Of a DNA stretch of 64,000 bases, positions 26,448-32,401 are shown one piece after another. Every line of letters begins with the position of its first letter. The first letter of the stretch is position 1. Made by a program: the position numbers and the translations under genes. Under the pieces are notes generated by a model, which ran no database searches, was not told where the DNA came from, and was given only the letters and a program-made list of their open reading frames with translations. The stretch is from a virus, in IMG/VR virus record IMGVR_UViG_3300044825_001871, positions 92,236 through 156,235 of that record, one strand, 5' to 3'.

Positions 26448-27578
26448 ATGACTGTTTTTAATACAGAACAAGTTAATACCAAAAAACAACCAATGTTTTT
26501 TGGTAAACCTTTAGGAATTCAAAGATATGATTCATACAAATATCCCATATTCGATAAACTAACTACTCAGCAACTAGGATATTTCTGGAGACCCGAAGAG
26601 GTGTCTCTCCAGAAAGATCGTGGAGATTATCAAACACTTCGTCCAGAACAAAAACACATCTATACTTCTAACTTGAAGTATCAGATTATGCTTGATTCTA
26701 TTCAGGGACGTGGACCTGGTATGGCATTTATTCCATACTGCTCACTTCCTGAGTTGGAGGCATGTATGGAAGTGTGGGGATTCATGGAAATGATTCACTC
26801 ACGCTCATACACTTACATTATTAAAAATGTGTATTCTGATCCAAGTGAAGTGTTTGATAAAATTGTGACCGATGAGCGTATTCTGGAGCGTGCTAAGAGC
26901 GTTACAGAGTCTTATGATGACTTCATTCAATCATCACACCAGTATGGTGTATCCGATACTTGGATGCATAATCTTGAAGGAGTATCATACGCAAAGGAAT
27001 CACTCAACGATGTTAAACGAAAACTGTACAGAGCAGTCGCAAACGTTAATATTCTTGAAGGTATTCGCTTCTACGTTAGTTTTGCTTGTAGTTTCGCCTT
27101 TGGTGAACTCAAGCTCATGGAAGGTTCTGCCAAGATTATCTCTCTCATCGCAAGAGACGAAAACCAACATTTAGCTATTACTCAGAATATTCTGAATAAG
27201 TGGCGTGATGGTGACGATCCAGAAATGAAGCAGATTATGAAAGAAGAAGAGGAATGGACATATGCTATGTTTGATCGTGCTGTAAATGAAGAAAAGCGAT
27301 GGGCAGATTATCTGTTCAAGGATGGAAGTATGATTGGACTTAATGATAAACTTCTTCAGCAATATGTTGAATGGATTGCAAATCGTAGGATTAAGGCAAT
27401 TGGTCTTAAACCACAATATGATATTTCAGCAAATAATAATCCTCTTCCTTGGACTCAGCACTGGATTTCTTCTAAAGGTCTTCAGGTGGCACCACAAGAA
27501 ACGGAAGTTGAGTCCTATGTAGTAGGAGGAATTAAACAAGATGTTACCAAAAATACTTTCGCAGGATTCCAATTATGA
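26448..27578 (+). CDS. nrdB: Ribonucleotide reductase class Ia, beta subunit
   Basis: 376 residues from the ATG at 26448 (MTVFNTEQVNTKK), preceded by AAAGGA; this matches the length of the E. coli N-terminus. A start at 26388, overlapping nrdA by 20 nt, is possible and adds 20 residues. The radical tyrosine is conserved in IHSRSYTYII. The metal ligands LDSIQGR, the E of METIH and ARDENQH are in place, so this is a tyrosyl-radical di-iron subunit. Confidence 0.94.
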   Translation: MTVFNTEQVNTKKQPMFFGKPLGIQRYDSYKYPIFDKLTTQQLGYFWRPEEVSLQKDRGDYQTLRPEQKHIYTSNLKYQIMLDSIQGRGPGMAFIPYCSLPELEACMEVWGFMEMIHSRSYTYIIKNVYSDPSEVFDKIVTDERILERAKSVTESYDDFIQSSHQYGVSDTWMHNLEGVSYAKESLNDVKRKLYRAVANVNILEGIRFYVSFACSFAFGELKLMEGSAKIISLIARDENQHLAITQNILNKWRDGDDPEMKQIMKEEEEWTYAMFDRAVNEEKRWADYLFKDGSMIGLNDKLLQQYVEWIANRRIKAIGLKPQYDISANNNPLPWTQHWISSKGLQVAPQETEVESYVVGGIKQDVTKNTFAGFQL

Positions 27579-27690
27579 TGAATGGTGCGAGCAGGAAATC
27601 CTGAACGCATATAAGGAAGCAGCAGAATGTGATGATTATTTGTTTGGAGATTATGACTATTATAAAGAATGGATTGGTATAAGTACCTAA
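27541..27690 (+). CDS. Small acidic hypothetical protein overlapping nrdB
   Basis: 49 residues, MLPKILSQDSNYDEWCEQEI..., rich in Asp, Glu and Tyr. The start lies 38 nt inside nrdB, with AGGAGG 10 nt upstream. The downstream half is non-overlapping and reads as protein up to the terminator. Function unknown. Confidence 0.55.
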   Translation: MLPKILSQDSNYDEWCEQEILNAYKEAAECDDYLFGDYDYYKEWIGIST

Positions 27691-27701
27691 AATATTATAG
27701 A

Positions 27702-27729
27702 TAGGGGAGAGTAATCTCCCCTATTTTTA
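27702..27729 (+). terminator. Terminator directly before a start codon
   Basis: Perfect stem TAGGGGAGA-gtaa-TCTCCCCTA (27702-27723), then TTTTT and the ATG at 27729. Confidence 0.85.
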
Positions 27730-27890
27730 TGCCTAAAAATCAAATATCCAAAGAAGAACTTAGAGTTCGTGTATTAAAACTAAAAGATAATCTTTATAAG
27801 GATCATATTCGCCCAGAAATGGATATGAAAGGACTGGCACATAAATATCTGAACGAAGTCCTTGATATAATTGATGAGTATAGATATTGA
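27729..27890 (+). CDS. Small hypothetical protein
   Basis: 53 residues, charged and helical (KNQISKEELRVRVLKLKD..., HKYLNEVLDIIDEYRY). Its start follows the terminator T-run, and it overlaps the next gene by 17 nt. Function unknown. Confidence 0.65.
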   Translation: MPKNQISKEELRVRVLKLKDNLYKDHIRPEMDMKGLAHKYLNEVLDIIDEYRY

Positions 27891-28317
27891 CTATGACAAT
27901 CCATGGAGTTATAATGGAAATCCTTTTACTAGTGCTGACATAGGAGACTACTTTGGTTTTGTTTATCTAATAGAAAATAAACTAAACGGTAGAAAATACA
28001 TAGGAAGAAAGTACCTCTGGCAGTTTAGAACTCCGAAAGGAAAAAAACGTAAAGTAAAATCAGAATCTAATTGGAAAGAATACTATGGGTCTTGTCCAGA
28101 ACTTAAAGAAGACGTTGATAAATTGGGCAGAGAAAATTTTAGTCGAACTATCTTATCATTACATAAAACAAAAGGCAAAACAAACTACGAAGAGACACGA
28201 CAACTCTTCGTCAATAATGTCCTCACGGAAGGACTTGACAATGGAGAACCAGCATTCTACAATTCCAATGTCTTGTCCCGATACTTCCGAAAAGATTATT
28301 ATGAATGCAACGACTGA
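27874..28317 (+). CDS. GIY-YIG domain putative endonuclease
   Basis: 147 residues from the ATG at 27874. The nuclease signature is present as FGFVYLIENKLNGRKYIGRK (about 29-48), followed by basic KGKKRKVKSESNW and the YGSCPELKEDV region. The short length means it has only the catalytic module plus a small helical tail, like T4 Seg-related proteins. It is flanked by small overlapping genes. It may be mobile or may have a general nuclease role. Confidence 0.75.
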   Translation: MSIDIDYDNPWSYNGNPFTSADIGDYFGFVYLIENKLNGRKYIGRKYLWQFRTPKGKKRKVKSESNWKEYYGSCPELKEDVDKLGRENFSRTILSLHKTKGKTNYEETRQLFVNNVLTEGLDNGEPAFYNSNVLSRYFRKDYYECND

Positions 28318-28474
28318 AGATATTGTGGCACACGTAAGAACTTGGTCTCTTGATCGTGCAGCAGATATGAATATCAATAAAGAGGACGCTCGTGCTATTC
28401 TTGCAGAATTTTATGAGTGGATTGAACCTGAAGGAGATGAACTTGAGATTGTTTCATTAGAACCTGAAGATTGA
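28301..28474 (+). CDS. Small acidic hypothetical protein
   Basis: 57 residues from the ATG at 28301 (MNATTEDIVAHVRTW). Acidic and helical with LAEFYEWIEPEGDELE. It overlaps the preceding gene by 17 nt. A longer upstream extension in the same frame would lie inside the endonuclease gene and looks like an artefact. Confidence 0.65.
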   Translation: MNATTEDIVAHVRTWSLDRAADMNINKEDARAILAEFYEWIEPEGDELEIVSLEPED

Positions 28475-28505
28475 CAGAATCTAAATAAAAACTTATAATG
28501 TTAAA

Positions 28506-28530
28506 ATCCCTGTTATGAGCAGGGTTTTTT
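28506..28530 (+). terminator. Rho-independent terminator
   Basis: Stem CCCTG / CAGGG (28508-28512 and 28520-28524) followed by six T. Confidence 0.8.
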
Positions 28531-28629
28531 ATTATGAGAATTTGAATGTGATTTAGAGCCGTGGAGATTGCCTCTTGAGAAAGAGGTGTACCCCTTTCTC
28601 TATACGGATGTAGAGTTCAATCGATTTTA

Positions 28630-29280
28630 ATGTTAAACATCTTTACTGTAGCCGTTCCTCTTGTTGCAATGGTTACAACCAATACGGCATCACTGCCTTT
28701 CTCTAGTTATAAACTGCAAGGTCCTCCCCCTCCAGTGGATAAACCTTATTCCGTTATTAAAGAGTTTGAACCTGAGAAGACAGCAATCCTAGAGGTTGCA
28801 CCACCAAAGCCTAAAGAGAAAAGGCTAATTTGTAAAGGGTGTAATGAGAATGAAAATGCCACCCTGGCATTTCTCCAGGATTATGGTATAAAAGACAGAA
28901 ACGCCCTTGCTACTATTCTTGGAAATATTAAGCAAGAATCTATGTTCGTGCCTAATATTTGTGAAGGTGGTAGTAGGACTAGTTACCGTGGCTGCTGGCG
29001 TGGTTACGGACTAATCCAATGGACATCTGCCGATCGTTATTATGGATTGGGTGATTTTGCTAAGAAGTATGGTGGGGATCCATCAGCACTTCATACACAA
29101 TTACGTTATCTGACAAATGAGGTTCAGTGGCAAAGAATTGAGGAGAAAATGAAAACTCCTGGTAAATCAATAGATCGCTACATGAACTATGCGTACAGTT
29201 GGATTGGTTGGGGTATTCATGGTGCCCGAACACATTATGCCTATGAATATGTCAACAAACTGATTACGGTAGAGGTTTGA
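28630..29280 (+). CDS. Lysozyme-like cell-wall hydrolase (phage tail lysozyme family)
   Basis: 216 residues. Residues 1-20 are hydrophobic (LNIFTVAVPLVAMVTT) and may be a signal or signal-anchor, followed by a Pro-rich linker (about 33-65). The catalytic domain at about 72-210 has the Phage_lysozyme2 pattern: FLQDYGIKDRNALATILGNI, KQESMF (probable catalytic Glu) and GYGLIQWTSADR. It should cleave peptidoglycan after export or as part of the virion. It is separated from the other wall enzymes at 57 kb. Confidence 0.8.
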   Translation: MLNIFTVAVPLVAMVTTNTASLPFSSYKLQGPPPPVDKPYSVIKEFEPEKTAILEVAPPKPKEKRLICKGCNENENATLAFLQDYGIKDRNALATILGNIKQESMFVPNICEGGSRTSYRGCWRGYGLIQWTSADRYYGLGDFAKKYGGDPSALHTQLRYLTNEVQWQRIEEKMKTPGKSIDRYMNYAYSWIGWGIHGARTHYAYEYVNKLITVEV

Positions 29281-29300
29281 AAAATTAAATAAATTAACTG

Positions 29301-29330
29301 AAAAGAGGAGTGTAAAAACTCCTCTTTTTT
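29301..29330 (+). terminator. Rho-independent terminator
   Basis: 11-bp stem AAAAGAGGAGT / ACTCCTCTTTT (29301-29311 and 29318-29328) with a T-run. The near-symmetric stem may work on both strands. Confidence 0.88.
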
Positions 29331-29384
29331 AATATAAAAAAGACGTATATATACTTAATCCTAATTATTTTTTTGAGGAGTATT

Positions 29385-29582
29385 ATGTCTGAAACTACAC
29401 AACTAATTTCTGATGCATTTGCAACTTGGCAAATCGAAGATGAAAAATTTGTAAACGGAAATAGTGCGGCGGGCACCAGAGCACGTAAAGCACTTCAAGA
29501 ATTGACTAAACTTGCTAAGGCACGTAGAGGAGAAATCTCAGAAGAGAAGACTACCCGAAAGGAAGCAAAGGCATCTGCTTAA
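29385..29582 (+). CDS. Small basic protein, possibly DNA-binding
   Basis: 65 residues from the ATG at 29385, with GAGGAG upstream. The second half is Lys/Arg/Ala rich: NSAAGTRARKALQELTKLAK and ARRGEISEEKTTRKEAKA. This composition resembles histone-like small phage proteins. A start four codons upstream lacks a ribosome site. Confidence 0.7.
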   Translation: MSETTQLISDAFATWQIEDEKFVNGNSAAGTRARKALQELTKLAKARRGEISEEKTTRKEAKASA

Positions 29583-29589
29583 TAAATAT

Positions 29590-29618
29590 AGAGGAGTGGT
29601 TGCTACTCCTCTTTTTTT
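29590..29618 (+). terminator. Terminator directly before a start codon
   Basis: Perfect stem AGAGGAGT-N7-ACTCCTCT (29590-29612), then seven T in all and the ATG at 29619. Confidence 0.85.
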
Positions 29619-30050
29619 ATGTTCAATTTTAACTTCGGTAAGAAGAGACCAGATAAGAAGCAGATAATCCTTATAAGCGTCATACTCAGTGGTATCGTAG
29701 CAACCCTCTCACAATGCTCAGGAGTGCCCTCAGAGCGCCTCTGGGACCTCTTAGATGAGGTTCAGAGGACTCTGTTTCCTCAGACCATAATCAACGATGT
29801 TATAAGGCAAGATCCGAACCTTATAAAGCGAAGAGTAGAACGTGATGTTGATGAAGCAATCAGAGAATATGAACTCTTGACAGGAGACGATGGAACCTCT
29901 AGAATACCTTTGTCGAGGTTGATAGAGAAGTCTCTAGATACTTCTAAGTGTTATACTGAAGAGTGTAAGAAACTTGGAGGAGAAATGAGACTTTGTTCAC
30001 CTTGGGTAGATGGATGCTTAGACAGTTCTACAACTGACCTAAGTAAGTAG
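29619..30050 (+). CDS. Membrane-anchored hypothetical protein
   Basis: 143 residues. A basic N-terminus (FGKKRPDKKQ) is followed by one membrane segment, IILISVILSGIVATLS (about 16-31), then a mostly charged domain and four Cys near the end (CYTEEC, LCSPWVDGC). The positive-inside rule places the C-terminal domain outside the membrane, where disulfides could form. Function unknown. Base composition is higher in GC than its neighbours. Confidence 0.68.
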   Translation: MFNFNFGKKRPDKKQIILISVILSGIVATLSQCSGVPSERLWDLLDEVQRTLFPQTIINDVIRQDPNLIKRRVERDVDEAIREYELLTGDDGTSRIPLSRLIEKSLDTSKCYTEECKKLGGEMRLCSPWVDGCLDSSTTDLSK

Positions 30051-30098
30051 ACAAAGATTCTGAATCAGTGTATTATTAAAAGGTGGTTGAGAGATCAC

Positions 30099-30131
30099 TT
30101 GACAATCAAATCTAAGTCTGGTATGATTGTC
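30099..30131 (+). promoter_or_regulatory. Palindromic sigma70 promoter of the tRNA cluster (copy 1)
   Basis: TTGACA (30099-30104), 17-nt spacer, TATGAT (30122-30127). A perfect 8-bp inverted repeat, GACAATCA-N15-TGATTGTC (30101-30131), overlaps both boxes. An equivalent promoter lies at 31038. Confidence 0.85.
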
Positions 30132-30135
30132 TCAT

Positions 30136-30183
30136 AGGCAACAGGGGTCCAAACTCTGTGTAAGTCCTGCCCCTCCCATGCCT
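30136..30183 (+). ncRNA. Possible small structured RNA at the start of the tRNA transcript
   Basis: About 9 nt after the -10 box begins AGGCA-ac-AGGGG ... CCCCT-ccca-TGCCT, giving two stacked 5-bp stems around a 22-nt loop. It is not a tRNA by length or arms. It may be a leader hairpin or a tRNA remnant. Confidence 0.4.
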
Positions 30184-30213
30184 CTCAACGATGCACAAAC
30201 CTGGAGGTCTCTT

Positions 30214-30287
30214 GGGTTAGTAGCTCAGATGGATAGAGCCACTCACTTCTAATGAGTTGGTCGGGGGTTCGAGTCCCTCCTAACCCG
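30214..30287 (+). tRNA. tRNA-Arg (anticodon UCU)
   Basis: 74 nt. Acceptor GGGTTAG / CTAACCC, anticodon stem ACTCA / TGAGT around loop CTTCTAA, T-arm with GGTTCGAGTCC. Reads AGA, a codon frequent in this AT-rich phage. Confidence 0.95.
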
Positions 30288-30476
30288 TTGAAGATTAATC
30301 TTCATATATAAAAGTGATAGAGGGTAAGTCACTGTTATATCCTTATGAGGTATATCACACTTACTCCATCAAAATGTAGGAAGTGCAATCCCTCTCGCTG
30401 GTTACGACTAGATGAAGGAAAAGGTGATTCTGTCCGCACATAGAGATCCCTCCTACCACCACAAATATTGGTAGAT
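30288..30476 (+). other. Non-coding stretch between tRNA-Arg and the HNH gene
   Basis: No convincing gene. It contains the palindrome GAAGATTAATCTTC right after the tRNA (possible processing or termination signal), a hairpin AGTGA-N11-TCACT near 30313-30333, and further complementary segments such as AGAGGG and CCCTCT about 70 nt apart. A structured RNA is possible but not recognised. Confidence 0.5.
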
Positions 30477-30481
30477 ATGCT

Positions 30482-30489
30482 TATAAATA
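30482..30489 (+). promoter_or_regulatory. T4-type late promoter TATAAATA
   Basis: An exact octamer 20 nt before the ATG at 30510 of the HNH gene, which favours that start over the upstream in-frame ATG at 30477. Confidence 0.65.
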
Positions 30490-30509
30490 ATACTAGCAAG
30501 TTTACCAAA

Positions 30510-30974
30510 ATGAGAACAGACTTAGATCAAAAGAAAGATTACATTATTGATTCTTTACTTTCTGGAGTATCTCCAACAGAGTTATGCTTAGAATTAAATT
30601 GTAAAATTGATACCTTAAGGTCTAGGTATAAAAAATGGATACCTGACTATAAACCTGATTACACCAAACAAATCAGGCAATATGGTGGTAAGAATAAATG
30701 GAAATCTCTTTCTGAATATACAAAGTTTAAAGGTAAATCTTGCAAAAGAGATATACTACATAGACTATTAGTAGAAGAAAGAGGAAACAATTGTTCAGAA
30801 TGTGGTATCTCTTCTATTTGGAATGGAAAAAAATTAAGATTGCAAGTTGACCATATTAATGGTTCTCCTTATGATAATAATCCAAATAATCTAAGATTAT
30901 TATGCCCAAATTGTCATTCGCAAACTGAAACTTTTTCAAATAGAAACTCTTTAGCTTCAGTGGTGGAACGGTAG
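30510..30974 (+). CDS. HNH homing endonuclease in the tRNA cluster
   Basis: 154 residues from the ATG at 30510; an alternative start at 30477 lies before the late promoter. The N-terminal half has a helix-turn-helix-like region (SLLSGVSPTELCLELN). The HNH nuclease is C-terminal: NCSECG, LQVDHINGSPYDNN, NLRLLCPNCHSQ (two zinc Cys pairs and the DH/N/H triad). The last seven codons and the stop lie inside the tRNA-Leu gene. This suggests insertion of the endonuclease next to or into a tRNA array. Confidence 0.88.
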   Translation: MRTDLDQKKDYIIDSLLSGVSPTELCLELNCKIDTLRSRYKKWIPDYKPDYTKQIRQYGGKNKWKSLSEYTKFKGKSCKRDILHRLLVEERGNNCSECGISSIWNGKKLRLQVDHINGSPYDNNPNNLRLLCPNCHSQTETFSNRNSLASVVER

Positions 30975-31036
30975 ACACAGCGGACTTAGAATCCGCCGCC
31001 TTAAAAAGCGTGGAAGTTCAAATCTTCTCTGGAGCA
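30954..31036 (+). tRNA. tRNA-Leu (anticodon UAG)
   Basis: 83 nt with a long variable arm. Acceptor GCTTCAG / CTGGAGC (one G-U), anticodon stem GCGGA / TCCGC around loop CTTAGAA. Its 5' 21 nt are also the 3' end of the HNH gene. Confidence 0.94.
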
Positions 31037-31037
31037 C

Positions 31038-31070
31038 TTGACAATCAAACTTAAATAGTTTATGATTGTC
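31038..31070 (+). promoter_or_regulatory. Palindromic sigma70 promoter of the tRNA cluster (copy 2)
   Basis: TTGACA (31038-31043), 17-nt spacer, TATGAT (31061-31066). The same perfect inverted repeat as copy 1, GACAATCA-N15-TGATTGTC (31040-31070); spacer bases differ. tRNA-Gly begins 8 nt after the -10, so the transcript would start at or near the tRNA 5' end. Confidence 0.87.
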
Positions 31071-31074
31071 TTAT

Positions 31075-31145
31075 GCGGGTATAGTTTAGGGGTAAAATGC
31101 CATCCTTCCAAGTTGGAGTCACCGGTTCGATTCCGATTACCCGCT
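31075..31145 (+). tRNA. tRNA-Gly (anticodon UCC)
   Basis: 71 nt. Acceptor GCGGGTA / TACCCGC, anticodon loop CTTCCAA. One T-T mismatch in the anticodon stem and one mismatch in the T stem make it slightly degenerate. Confidence 0.88.
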
Positions 31146-31167
31146 CTGAACCTTACAAGGTTCTTAT

Positions 31168-31239
31168 TCCACAATAGCTCAGCGGTAGAGTCGGTGACTG
31201 TTAATCACTTGGTCCCTGGTTCGAATCCAGGTTGTGGAG
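31168..31239 (+). tRNA. tRNA-Asn (anticodon GUU)
   Basis: 72 nt. Acceptor TCCACAA / TTGTGGA, anticodon stem GGTGA / TCACT around CTGTTAA, T-arm CCTGG / CCAGG. Confidence 0.95.
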
Positions 31240-31240
31240 T

Positions 31241-31366
31241 TGATAGGATTGGAAATATCCGATTCTATCATAAGAGTCGGGATCATCATATCCGACTCAT
31301 TAAATCCTAAGTTTTCTTAGGTCGGGGACTTGATCACCCCCGCTCGTTGCAGAAAGTGTCTTCTGC
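31241..31366 (+). ncRNA. Run of five consecutive hairpins between tRNA-Asn and tRNA-Val
   Basis: In order: a 12-bp stem with two G-U pairs (31241-31252 with 31259-31270); GAGTCGG / CCGACTC (31274-31280, 31292-31298); CCTAAG-tttt-CTTAGG (31306-31321); CGGGG / CCCCG (31323-31327, 31338-31342); GCAGAA-N6-TTCTGC (31349-31366). None has a terminator T-run and no tRNA fits. The density suggests a structured non-coding RNA. Confidence 0.5.
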
Positions 31367-31391
31367 GGGTGGTGGGCACTCATCACCTTTC

Positions 31392-31463
31392 GGGCGATTA
31401 ACTCAGCGGTAGAGTAATTCCCTTACAAGGAATGAGTCACTGGTTCGATTCCAGTATCGCCCA
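31392..31463 (+). tRNA. tRNA-Val (anticodon UAC)
   Basis: 72 nt. Acceptor GGGCGAT / ATCGCCC, anticodon stem ATTCC / GGAAT around CTTACAA, T-arm ACTGG / CCAGT. Confidence 0.95.
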
Positions 31464-31491
31464 CTTGATAAATACTTAGAAAAAGAGTATA

Positions 31492-32013
31492 ATGGAAAAA
31501 CTGTTTAAACTCTTAAGTGATGCTCAGGCATCACTTTTTGTTCTATTTCATAAAACTTGGGTCTATCATTGGAATGTTGTTGGAAAGGACTTTCAACAAC
31601 TTCATACTCTTTTTGGAGAGCAGTATAATACTATCTTTAAAGAAATTGATAGATTATCAGAGCATATGAGATATTTGAACGTAAAACCTTTGAGTAGTTT
31701 AAATCGTGTTCTTGAAGTATCCAAAATCAAGGAAGCATCAAGTTCTGCGAATGCTGAAGGAATGATTTCTGACCTTCTTCAATCAAATATTGATTTTTGT
31801 GATATGATGGGTAAAATATCTGAAGAAGCAGAAGAACAAAAGTCATATGCTACAGCAAATCTAGTTCAGGATTTAATGGAGTCTCACGGCAAGTTTGTTT
31901 GGATGCTCCGTTCATTTTCAGATACAAGTTCAAAAAGAGTTCAAGAAGAAGTAGAAGAAGAAATCATCGAAGAAGTTATTGAAGAAATAGAAGAAGAAAC
32001 AACTGAAGAATAA
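31492..32013 (+). CDS. Dps-like ferritin-family protein
   Basis: 173 residues. Dps signature in YHWNVVGKDFQQLHTLF and IDRLSEHM. Compared with Listeria Dps, ferroxidase ligands His26, His38, Asp53 and Glu57 are kept, but the position of the second Asp (42) is Gly, with Glu at 43. The core (1-145) is the usual length. The last 25 residues are almost all Glu, Ile and Val (EEVEEEIIEE), an acidic tail. Dps proteins store iron and protect DNA from oxidation; here it may protect replicating phage DNA during continued photosynthesis. The start follows tRNA-Val by 28 nt with a GATAAATA late-promoter-like sequence. Confidence 0.85.
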   Translation: MEKLFKLLSDAQASLFVLFHKTWVYHWNVVGKDFQQLHTLFGEQYNTIFKEIDRLSEHMRYLNVKPLSSLNRVLEVSKIKEASSSANAEGMISDLLQSNIDFCDMMGKISEEAEEQKSYATANLVQDLMESHGKFVWMLRSFSDTSSKRVQEEVEEEIIEEVIEEIEEETTEE

Positions 32014-32021
32014 TTGAAATT

Positions 32022-32279
32022 ATGGAAAACTTAAAAATAAGATGCCGTACTTGCGGTAGAGAGTTGGAAGGACATCCAACAAGAACTATAACTTGTGGTT
32101 GCTCAAATATGGCAACAATTCGTGGAGATAAGATTTCAGCACTTGACTTATCTCAGATTGTTATGTTAAACTGTTTAAAACAAAATCAAAGTAAAGGTGT
32201 GTTGTCATCGCAAGACATTGCTTGGCAAGAGGCACGTCGTCAACGTAAAGTGAGACGACTTGATTTTGAAGTCCGCTGA
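32022..32279 (+). CDS. Small zinc-ribbon-like protein
   Basis: 85 residues. Four Cys (CRTCG at about 8-12 and TCGC near 25-28) could bind zinc, followed by a helical basic tail (EARRQRKVRRLDFE). No known family is certain. It lies 8 nt after the Dps gene and 10 nt before tRNA-Ser. Confidence 0.72.
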   Translation: MENLKIRCRTCGRELEGHPTRTITCGCSNMATIRGDKISALDLSQIVMLNCLKQNQSKGVLSSQDIAWQEARRQRKVRRLDFEVR

Positions 32280-32289
32280 GGACTTTATT

Positions 32290-32373
32290 GGAAAGGTGTC
32301 CGAGTGGTTTAAGGAAACGGTCTTGAAAACCGTCGTGTTAATAGCACCGTGGGTTCGAATCCCACTCTTTCCG
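32290..32373 (+). tRNA. tRNA-Ser (anticodon UGA)
   Basis: 84 nt with a long variable arm. Acceptor GGAAAGG / TCTTTCC (one G-U), anticodon stem ACGGT / ACCGT around CTTGAAA. Confidence 0.94.
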
Positions 32374-32401
32374 CTTAAAAATATTTTTTATATAATACAA
32401 A

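Noticed and set aside
28540-28629. tRNA-like stretch ending in a GTAGAGTTCAATC segment
   Set aside because: No matching acceptor or anticodon stem could be built; only the small hairpin CCTCTT-gaga-AAGAGG is clear.
30288-30476. tmRNA or another known RNA between tRNA-Arg and the HNH gene
   Set aside because: No tRNA-like ends and no tag frame; only scattered short complementary segments.
31062-31310. Open frame of 82 codons across tRNA-Gly and tRNA-Asn
   Set aside because: It is made of tRNA sequence and intergenic hairpins, with no protein-like composition.
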